Shown: positions 1 to 4,810 of the stretch, piece by piece
Numbering within the stretch: the first letter of the stretch is position 1
Layout: each line of letters starts with the position of its first letter
Source: Muribaculaceae bacterium
Lineage (GTDB): Bacteria; Bacteroidota; Bacteroidia; Bacteroidales; Muribaculaceae
Assembly (NCBI GenBank): GCA_024400895.1
Contig: JAKSMA010000055.1
Span: 1-11,711 of the forward strand
Reading direction: 5' to 3'
DNA: 11,711 bases
Program-made: the position numbers and the translations under genes
Notes under the pieces: generated by a model
The model's database searches: none
The model's input: only the letters and a program-made list of their open reading frames with translations
Told to the model about the DNA's origin: nothing

Positions 1-197
1 GCACTGTCGCGAATAGAGCAGGTGTTGCTGAAGATGGCATCGGCGGCATCGAGTGCGTCGGTGGTGTCGTATCCTGCCATTTTCATCACCGAAGCCACCA
101 CTTCGCTATCCGCCACATTCATTTGGCAACCATAGGTTTCGATGAACAATTTCTTAGAAAATTCTCCCTGATTATCGTAACTCAACTTTAAGTCCAT
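1..197 (-). CDS. miaB: MiaB, tRNA-2-methylthio-N6-dimethylallyladenosine synthase (N-terminal part)
   Basis: This is the first 65 codons of a gene that runs off the left edge. Seen: residues KLFIETYGCQMNVADSEVV near position 16-34, then DAIFSNTCSIRDS at the window edge. These are the N-terminal (UPF0004) hallmarks of MiaB, with the first two cysteines of the auxiliary iron-sulfur cluster site (in YGCQMN and NTCS). Known of the family: a radical-SAM enzyme that methylthiolates i6A37 in tRNAs reading UNN codons, including the tRNA-Leu(UAA) found later in this window. The ATG at 197 was chosen because the protein then has a short leader as in Bacteroides homologues; an in-frame ATG at 236 would add 13 residues (MPHFYDKQFIIRY) and cannot be excluded. 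A -7 box lies at 268-275. Confidence 0.93.
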   Translation of the reverse strand, partial: MDLKLSYDNQGEFSKKLFIETYGCQMNVADSEVVASVMKMAGYDTTDALDAADAIFSNTCSIRDS

Positions 198-266
198 ATA
201 TCTGATAATAAATTGTTTGTCATAAAAATGCGGCATCACGCATACGCGCACAATGCCTTAGCGACT

Positions 267-325
267 GCAAAATTACTGCTAATTCTCCTAAAAACTATGT
301 TTTTACCCAAGAAAAACGCAAATTT
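267..325. repeat. 59-bp imperfect direct repeat, copy 1 (upstream of miaB)
   Basis: Aligned without gaps to 1054-1112, 48 of 59 positions match. Both copies begin at a TAATTTnG -7 box and reach about 50 bases upstream on the minus strand. The match ends at AAATTTGCG on the minus strand. It is either an ancient duplication of a promoter region or a shared upstream regulatory element. Confidence 0.6.
268..275 (-). promoter_or_regulatory. Predicted Bacteroidetes -7 box for miaB
   Basis: On the minus strand this reads TAATTTTG, fitting the Bacteroidetes TAnnTTTG element, and would start transcription about 64 bases before the miaB ATG. No clear -33 TTG is present 19-21 bases upstream. The box and about 50 bases upstream of it are repeated in front of the SH3-like gene (see 1054-1112). 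Confidence 0.5.
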
Positions 326-353
326 CTACTCGTTGCAACCCTCTATATAGTAT

Positions 354-392
354 AAAAAAGCCTTGCAGGCCAGTGGGCGATACAAGGCTTTT
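354..392 (-). terminator. Rho-independent terminator after the SH3-like gene
   Basis: AAAAGCCTTG (356-365) and CAAGGCTTTT (383-392) form a 10-bp perfect stem around a 17-base loop. On the minus strand the stem ends in a run of six or more T. It lies 24 bases past the stop of the SH3-like gene. The symmetric A and T flanks mean it could also work in the plus direction. Confidence 0.8.
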
Positions 393-416
393 CAAACTAA
401 TGTCTCGAATGAAGCA

Positions 417-983
417 TTATGCGCTGCACAAATCTATGCTGAGGTTGGGCTTGTACATCCAACCAGTGGTTTGGCGATTGTAATCGTATTCCATTCCCGA
501 GCGGCGTCTTTTGTCTTCTGGATACCCTTTCACCTTCACCCAATCTCCCTTTACTTCAAGAATGGCTTTTGGGCTGATTTTTCCTAAATACTTTGATTTT
601 TTGCTTGGTCCTGCATAGCATTTGTCGCCAGTTGATACAGCACCAGGGCAGTAGTGGTCGGTCCATACATCGTCACAACGCACCCAGCATTCGCCGGGGA
701 TATCGTCGAGTGTTTGGAATTCGGTGTTTTCAACCTCTTCTCCGTTTTTAATTATAACATTTGCAGGGCTGAAAGTGCTTTTGTTGATTCTCAGCCATCC
801 ATTCTTCGACGCATCTACCAGAAAAGTAAAAGCCTCACAGTCGGCGCTTTTCGGGAGTTGGATCAGGAGACGCCCGTTTGGACCGTCGTGAATAGAGAGT
901 TCGTTGTTGGCAGCCACTACATGCCCCTGCGCCATCAAAAGCGTAGGAACCAGAAGCATCAGCATTGATAAAATCTTTTTCAT
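417..983 (-). CDS. Exported SH3-like domain protein
   Basis: A 188-residue protein of unknown specific role. Seen: a signal peptide (MKKILSMLMLLVPTLLMAQ, cleavage likely near residue 19-20, no lipobox cysteine); a first SH3-like segment about 24-70 (NNELSIHDGPNGRLLIQLP, then GWLRI); and a second about 120-182 (CYAGPSKKSKYLGKISP, DWVKVKGY, TGWMYKPNL). Six cysteines (49, 99, 103, 112, 122, 186) in an exported protein suggest disulfides. Known of such folds: bacterial SH3 domains often bind cell wall peptides, but nothing here shows a ligand. The gene is monocistronic by appearance, with its own terminator downstream and a promoter candidate at 1055-1062. A remnant of a glycosyltransferase gene end lies in its leader. 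Confidence 0.8.
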   Translation of the reverse strand: MKKILSMLMLLVPTLLMAQGHVVAANNELSIHDGPNGRLLIQLPKSADCEAFTFLVDASKNGWLRINKSTFSPANVIIKNGEEVENTEFQTLDDIPGECWVRCDDVWTDHYCPGAVSTGDKCYAGPSKKSKYLGKISPKAILEVKGDWVKVKGYPEDKRRRSGMEYDYNRQTTGWMYKPNLSIDLCSA

Positions 984-1004
984 GTTTTTGTAATATTAAT
1001 TATG

Positions 1005-1046
1005 TTATTTTTTTAGTTTGCGGAGGAGGGTGCGGAAAGCGAAACC
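1005..1046 (-). pseudogene. Remnant of a glycosyltransferase 3' end
   Basis: On the minus strand these 14 codons read GFAFRTLLRKLKK followed by TAA. The intact glycosyltransferase gene ends in GFAFRTLLRKLKR and stop at 2416-2457. Over 1015-1046 versus 2426-2457, 31 of 32 bases match and the one change is synonymous (GCT/GCC, Ala); over the whole 42 bases about 37 match. Nothing upstream of the Gly codon resembles a glycosyltransferase. It is either the displaced original end of the glycosyltransferase gene after insertion of the fic segment, or the last trace of a deleted paralogue. Confidence 0.75.
1015..1046. repeat. 32-bp direct repeat, left copy (flank of fic segment)
   Basis: Starts AGTTTGCGGAGGAGGG and ends GCGAAACC. 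It differs from the right copy at 2426-2457 only at 1038 (A versus G). The copies are 1411 bp apart and enclose the fic gene and its upstream region. Confidence 0.9.
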
Positions 1047-1053
1047 TCCAGAC

Positions 1054-1112
1054 GCTAAATTACTGCTTATTCTTTTACAAATAATGTTTCTACCAAAGGA
1101 AATCGCAAATTT
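1054..1112. repeat. 59-bp imperfect direct repeat, copy 2 (upstream of SH3-like gene)
   Basis: Matches 267-325 at 48 of 59 positions without gaps. It includes a -7-like box on the minus strand at 1055-1062 (TAATTTAG, one base off TAnnTTTG), which would start transcription just before the glycosyltransferase remnant and drive the SH3-like gene. Confidence 0.6.
1055..1062 (-). promoter_or_regulatory. Possible -7 box for the SH3-like gene
   Basis: Minus strand TAATTTAG departs by one base from TAnnTTTG. It corresponds exactly to the TAATTTTG box in the related sequence upstream of miaB. The predicted leader of about 65 bases would contain the glycosyltransferase remnant. No convincing -33 element is seen. 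Confidence 0.35.
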
Positions 1113-1145
1113 GCGTAACGTAAGTTCTCAATTCATTGGATTCTC

Positions 1146-2255
1146 TTACGCGGATGTGAGTGTGTAGTGGGTACTTCGTCCCGATTCATTCGACTTTTGA
1201 AGAATTCCTTTGCAAATAAGGTCATTGATGTCGCGAATTGCAGTAAATCTAGAACAATGGCACATTCTCGACCACCTTGATGCCTGCATTTTTCCATCAA
1301 ATCCGTCAAGCAGGCGGTTGATTATTTTTCGTTGGCGTTCATTGATTTCTGTATTACGATGTAAATCCCAAAATTGTACCTTTTTGATTATAAGTTGAAT
1401 TTTTTCTATAGCTTCGTTTATTGCATCGCTGATAGTGTGGAGAAACCATCCAATCCATTCTGTTATGTCAGTATCACCTTTTTGTGCTTTTTCCAAGTTG
1501 TCGTAATAATCTTTTCGATGTTTCAAAATCTGTGACGACATGCTATAGTAGCGTCGTGGCACAGCGTCGGCTCTTGAAAGTAGCAATTCAGTAATTGCTC
1601 TGCAAAGACGACCATTCCCATCGTCGAAAGGATGTATACTAACTAACCATAGGTGGGCTACCGCAGCTTTTACAATGGGATCAATTCTGATTTCTTGATT
1701 CATCCATTCAAGAAATTGAGCCATCATGGATGGCACATGGCTACTTGGTGGCGCCTCATAATGCACTTTTTCATGTCCGAATGCCCCTGAAACCACTTGC
1801 ATTGGAGCCTCTCCCTCTCGCCAGGCTCCCACTTTTATTGGATATCCAGCTCCGCTATGTCCGGTTGGAAAAAGTGCTGCATGCCAATTAAAGAGTCGCT
1901 TAGCATCAAGTTCGGTATCAAAATGGATGGTTGCATCCAACATTACTTGCACTGCACCTTCAACATCATGACCGCTGCCTACAGGGTGGCAATAATCACT
2001 AATTCCTAACTGACGGGCAACAGATGAACGCACGCTGTCTCGATTAAGGAGTTCTCCTTCAATTTGTGATGAATTCACAATTTCTGCAGTTAATGTTTCA
2101 ACTTGTGCATTGTCTTGCGCTTCAAATCCCAGCATTTTCATGCATCCCATGAGTTCACCTCGCAATCGGTTCACCTCCGCAAGCAATGTGGCCAGTTGTG
2201 ACTCATCCCAACTGAAGTTGGGCCAATTCTTCTTTTGCCAGGCGTAGAGTTCCAT
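1146..2255 (-). CDS. Class II Fic family protein (DUF4172-type, predicted AMP transferase)
   Basis: 369 residues. Seen: an N-terminal DUF4172-like helical region (about 1-80) starting MELYAWQKKNWPNFSW; an inhibitory helix motif SSQIEG at 62-67 matching (S/T)xxxE(G/N), so Glu66 is the predicted autoinhibitory residue; the Fic active-site motif HPFDDGNGR at 208-216 with catalytic His208, complete; and a C-terminal winged-helix-like segment about 304-366. Known of the family: Fic enzymes usually transfer AMP from ATP to a hydroxyl side chain of a target protein, and an N-terminal inhibitory helix defines class II. The target cannot be read from sequence. No antitoxin gene is adjacent, in line with built-in inhibition. 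The gene lies between direct repeats of the glycosyltransferase 3' end, and looks more AT-rich than argH or galM, so it is probably acquired. The C-terminal DNA-binding-like domain may act on the repeats just upstream. Confidence 0.93.
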   Translation of the reverse strand: MELYAWQKKNWPNFSWDESQLATLLAEVNRLRGELMGCMKMLGFEAQDNAQVETLTAEIVNSSQIEGELLNRDSVRSSVARQLGISDYCHPVGSGHDVEGAVQVMLDATIHFDTELDAKRLFNWHAALFPTGHSGAGYPIKVGAWREGEAPMQVVSGAFGHEKVHYEAPPSSHVPSMMAQFLEWMNQEIRIDPIVKAAVAHLWLVSIHPFDDGNGRLCRAITELLLSRADAVPRRYYSMSSQILKHRKDYYDNLEKAQKGDTDITEWIGWFLHTISDAINEAIEKIQLIIKKVQFWDLHRNTEINERQRKIINRLLDGFDGKMQASRWSRMCHCSRFTAIRDINDLICKGILQKSNESGRSTHYTLTSA

Positions 2256-2297
2256 ATTTCAAGAGATTATAATTATTTCGCAGATGTTGTACGGCCG

Positions 2298-2328
2298 CAA
2301 AATTAATCTCTTTTTGAAAAAAAAACAA
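2298..2328 (-). promoter_or_regulatory. Predicted promoter for fic
   Basis: On the minus strand a TTG (2328-2326), a 20-base spacer and TAATTTTG (2305-2298) match the Bacteroidetes -33/-7 pattern. The start point would fall near 2291, about 36 bases before the fic ATG. It is one of the best matched promoters in the window. Confidence 0.65.
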
Positions 2329-2333
2329 GAAAA

Positions 2334-2398
2334 TGCAACAAAAAATCAAGCTATTTGTTGCAAAAATGAAACAAATAAGGTCGGCTTTTGTTGCAAAA
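2334..2398. repeat. Three copies of a TTTGTTGCA motif upstream of fic
   Basis: TGCAACAAA at 2334-2342 is the inverse of TTTGTTGCA at 2354-2362, and a third copy lies at 2387-2395. Copies 2 and 3 are 33 bp apart, about three helical turns. The third copy extends to a 13-bp palindrome, TTTTG-TTG-CAAAA (2386-2398). All lie just upstream of the predicted fic -33 element, between it and the glycosyltransferase stop. They look like binding sites for a dimeric regulator, though an AT-rich chance origin is possible. Confidence 0.55.
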
Positions 2399-2415
2399 GT
2401 GGTTTGTGAAGGCCT

Positions 2416-3156
2416 TTATCGCTTGAGTTTGCGGAGGAGGGTGCGGAAGGCGAAACCGATGTGTCGGAAGGTGGTGGCCGCCGTGCCGTAGTAGTGGCAC
2501 ATGATGTGGTAGCGCTCCTTGAGCGAAGCCTTGTGATGCTTGTCGGTGAGGCCGTCGGTCAGAAAACTCACAATGGGGGAGTCGCCCACATAGGCGTTGT
2601 GGCTTGATTGCTGAAGCACACGTATGCACCAGTCGTAGTCGGCGCTGAAGCGATAGGCGAGGTCGTATTGTGGAGCGATGTCGCGGCGCGCGGCGAAAGC
2701 CTGGTGGCATACGAGCATACCATGCTTGAAACTATCGGCTGTAAGTACTTCTGGCGCTGTGAGATGGCGCATGCCAATCACCTTGCGCTCAGCATTTACC
2801 ACTTGAGTTTGTCCGTAGATTACGCCCGGATTGCTGTCGGCCACAGCTGCCATGCGTGCAAGCGAATCGGCATTAGCAAAAGCGTCGCCGGCATTCATCC
2901 AAATAAGGTATTTGCCCTTGGCAAGGCGTATGGCCTTGTTCATGGCGTCGTAGAGTCCGTTGTCGCGTTCGCTCACAATTCTGGTGCCATTGATATTGGC
3001 TTCGTTCACGAGTTGGAGAGTGTGGTCGGTTGAGGCACCGTCTACCACCAAATATTCATAGTCGGTGCACGACTGCTCTTTCACGCTCTTCAGTGTGGGC
3101 GCAATCACGTCTCCGGCATTCCATGTCACAGTGATAATTGAAAATAAAGGCTCCAT
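2416..3156 (-). CDS. Family 2 glycosyltransferase (WcaA-like)
   Basis: 246 residues, a single GT-A domain with no membrane segment. Seen: FSIITVTWNAGDVI at 5-18; VVDGASTDHT at 37-46 (nucleotide-sugar binding DGxSxDxT); SERDNGLYDAMNKAI at 62-76; WMNAGDAF at 86-93, in the place of the metal-binding DXD; and a likely catalytic-region FSADYDWCIR at 170-179. Known of the family: transfer of a sugar from a nucleotide sugar to a glycan or lipid-linked acceptor on the cytoplasmic face. The donor and acceptor cannot be inferred. There is no neighbouring polysaccharide cluster. Its last codons are duplicated at 1005-1046. A -7 box (TAATTTTG) lies just upstream at 3177-3184. Confidence 0.92.
   Translation of the reverse strand: MEPLFSIITVTWNAGDVIAPTLKSVKEQSCTDYEYLVVDGASTDHTLQLVNEANINGTRIVSERDNGLYDAMNKAIRLAKGKYLIWMNAGDAFANADSLARMAAVADSNPGVIYGQTQVVNAERKVIGMRHLTAPEVLTADSFKHGMLVCHQAFAARRDIAPQYDLAYRFSADYDWCIRVLQQSSHNAYVGDSPIVSFLTDGLTDKHHKASLKERYHIMCHYYGTAATTFRHIGFAFRTLLRKLKR
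2426..2457. repeat. 32-bp direct repeat, right copy (inside glycosyltransferase 3' end)
   Basis: This copy is the functional one: it encodes residues of the glycosyltransferase C-terminal tail GFAFRTLLRKL on the minus strand. It pairs with 1015-1046 at 31 of 32 positions. Confidence 0.9.
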
Positions 3157-3176
3157 AATTTGTCCTAAAATTTGTG

Positions 3177-3184
3177 CAAAATTA
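3177..3184 (-). promoter_or_regulatory. Predicted -7 box for the glycosyltransferase gene
   Basis: Minus strand TAATTTTG, about 20 bases upstream of the ATG at 3156, giving a very short leader. The 20-bp direct repeat at 3193-3212 covers the position expected for the -33 region, where no TTG is obvious. Confidence 0.5.
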
Positions 3185-3192
3185 ATGATATC

Positions 3193-3212
3193 TGCCCGCA
3201 GTTGAAAATAAT
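3193..3212. repeat. 20-bp perfect direct repeat, left copy (flank of ATPase segment)
   Basis: TGCCCGCAGTTGAAAATAAT, identical to 4750-4769, with starts 1557 bp apart. The two copies enclose the ATPase gene with its upstream repeats. The left copy lies just upstream of the glycosyltransferase -7 box. Confidence 0.95.
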
Positions 3213-3240
3213 AGTTTAACTATCGGAACAAAGATTGTAA

Positions 3241-4590
3241 TTAGAGTAATGGTGTCATATAAATAGGGAGGTAGCAGACACCATTTTTCTCTGCATAATC
3301 GGCTGTGTGAATCACATACGGCGTTGCTAGATAATTCTTGTATTTAGTGATGCATTTGTTGAGAGAATTAAGTGTGTAGTTAGTGCCAGACTTCACTTCT
3401 ATAGGAGAAATGTTATGTCTACTTGTTGTGGTGGCTTTGGCAATGAGGAAATCAATCTCCATTTTGTCTTCTTTCTGTGTGGAGTAGTTTGAGAAGAAAA
3501 ACAGTTTGTGGCCTGCAGCACGAAGCATTTGAGCGACGATGTTTTCTATGAGCATACCCTCGTTGATTTCCAGCTTTCCCATCATGAGTTTCTTATATAG
3601 ACTATCGTCAGCAATGGCTTTTTCATTGAATGCCATACTGATGAGCAGCCCAGTGTCGGCCATATAGCACTTGAGGGCCGATGAGTCAAGTTTTAGTGAA
3701 AGTCCGATACTGGGTTCGGTGGCGCCATAGCAATGGTTTGTAACCATAGACTCTTCCAACCAGAAGAATGAAGTTTCATATTCACGCATTCTTCCCCCTT
3801 TTTTCAGTCCACTTAAGCGAAATTTCTTTTCGTGTTTTTGCAGTTGGCTGGGTATCTGATCAAAAATGCTTGTCACTTTAGACTCGTAACCTTCAGCATA
3901 TTTTTGTATGTCGCTATGGTATAAGCTGATGATGGCACGTTTTACAGTGTCAGTCTTTTCAAAATCGCGAGTTTCTACATATGAAGCTACAGCTTGCGGC
4001 ATACCACCCACTATGAGGTATTGCCTAAAAAGTGTCATGGCCTTTCTGTGCATATCATCACCCATTGGTCTTTTTTTCTCAAATTGGAATTTTATGAGTT
4101 CCCAGATTGAGGTTTCACCAAGTGCCCACAAAAATTCTTCAAAGTCCATAGGATACATTTTTATCCTCACCTCTTCTGAAGGGATTGTGATTTTTTTTAC
4201 ATTTTTATTGATAGAAACCAGTGAGCCTGTTTCTATGTAATCGAACCGTCCATCTTTCACCAGATATTTAATGGATGCTCTTGCAGGAGGATAGTTCTGC
4301 ACCTCGTCAAACACGATGAGCGTTTTGCGGGGCACCAGTTTCACGCCCGTGTATAGGCCAAGATACATAAAAAATGTATCTAAATCGGTTAGGTAATTCT
4401 CAAAAAGTTCAAGAATCTGTTTCTGAACATTGTTGAAGTCAATGAACACGAATGAATCGTATTCATTTTTCGCAAACTCCTCTACTATGAAGCTCTTGCC
4501 GACACGTCGTGCCCCATCTATCAACAAAGCATTTCGGCCTTGATGCTCATTCTTCCATTTTAGTAATAAATCGTAAACCTTTCTTTTCAT
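3241..4590 (-). CDS. AAA family ATPase with DUF4143 domain (COG1373-like)
   Basis: 449 residues from the ATG at 4590. An in-frame ATG at 4617 would add MVQHHHLTV, but the family normally begins near MKRKVYDLLLKWK, and the predicted start point near 4630 would leave it almost leaderless. Seen: Walker A GARRVGKS at 26-33; Walker B LIVFDEVQ at 91-98; YIETGSL about 119-125; a DUF4143 region with LIVGGMPQAV (192-201) and MADTGLLISM (310-319); and near the C terminus EIDFLIA (378-384) followed by PIEVKSG (396-402), the D...ExK pattern of a PD-(D/E)XK nuclease fold. Known of the family: many copies in Bacteroidales genomes, with an unproven function. Context: it sits alone between 20-bp direct repeats, with repeats over its promoter, so it behaves as a stand-alone accessory gene. 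Confidence 0.9.
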   Translation of the reverse strand: MKRKVYDLLLKWKNEHQGRNALLIDGARRVGKSFIVEEFAKNEYDSFVFIDFNNVQKQILELFENYLTDLDTFFMYLGLYTGVKLVPRKTLIVFDEVQNYPPARASIKYLVKDGRFDYIETGSLVSINKNVKKITIPSEEVRIKMYPMDFEEFLWALGETSIWELIKFQFEKKRPMGDDMHRKAMTLFRQYLIVGGMPQAVASYVETRDFEKTDTVKRAIISLYHSDIQKYAEGYESKVTSIFDQIPSQLQKHEKKFRLSGLKKGGRMREYETSFFWLEESMVTNHCYGATEPSIGLSLKLDSSALKCYMADTGLLISMAFNEKAIADDSLYKKLMMGKLEINEGMLIENIVAQMLRAAGHKLFFFSNYSTQKEDKMEIDFLIAKATTTSRHNISPIEVKSGTNYTLNSLNKCITKYKNYLATPYVIHTADYAEKNGVCYLPIYMTPLL

Positions 4591-4636
4591 GACGGTTAAG
4601 TGATGGTGTTGCACCATTCTTGGATTTTTATGTGTG

Positions 4637-4666
4637 CAAATTTACACATTTCTTAGATTTTTGCAA
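4637..4666 (-). promoter_or_regulatory. Predicted promoter for the ATPase gene
   Basis: Minus strand TTG (4666-4664), a 19-base spacer, then TAAATTTG (4644-4637), matching the Bacteroidetes -33/-7 pattern. The spacer is filled by copy 1 of the 20-bp repeat, so a protein bound to the repeat would be expected to block or reshape the promoter. Confidence 0.6.
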
Positions 4667-4697
4667 GCGTGTTTTTGCACATTTCTTAGATTTTTGC
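4645..4697. repeat. Two 20-bp direct repeats with 33-bp period upstream of the ATPase gene
   Basis: CACATTTCTTAGATTTTTGC occurs at 4645-4664 and again, unchanged, at 4678-4697, so the period is 33 bp. The core TCT-T-AGA is a short palindrome. Copy 1 fills the spacer of the predicted ATPase promoter and copy 2 lies just upstream of it, an operator-like placement. Confidence 0.85.
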
Positions 4698-4749
4698 GTT
4701 TTTTTTAAGAGCGTAAGGGGGAGAAAATAGTGGAATGAGAGCAGAGAAA

Positions 4750-4769
4750 TGCCCGCAGTTGAAAATAAT
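4750..4769. repeat. 20-bp perfect direct repeat, right copy (flank of ATPase segment)
   Basis: TGCCCGCAGTTGAAAATAAT, identical to 3193-3212. The right copy lies 5 bases upstream of the argH -7 box at 4774. Confidence 0.95.
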
Positions 4770-4773
4770 GTTG

Positions 4774-4781
4774 TATTTTTG
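4774..4781 (+). promoter_or_regulatory. Predicted -7 box for argH
   Basis: TATTTTTG fits TAnnTTTG and would start transcription close to 4788, about 23 bases before the argH ATG. The nearest TTG (4759-4761, inside the direct repeat) is only 12 bases away, too close for a standard -33 element. Confidence 0.45.
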
Positions 4782-4810
4782 TGGGAAATTATGCAAAAAA
4801 GATAAGAATT

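Noticed and set aside
1113..1151. GCGTAA ... TTACGC inverted repeat around the fic stop codon
   Set aside because: A short 6-bp stem with a long loop and no T run; probably chance.
2608..3033. A plus-strand frame inside the glycosyltransferase gene
   Set aside because: Antisense shadow of the GT-A domain.
4591..4617. Upstream ATG of the ATPase gene (adds MVQHHHLTV)
   Set aside because: Less likely than 4590 because family members start at MKRK-like sequence and the leader would be only about 13 bases, but not excluded.
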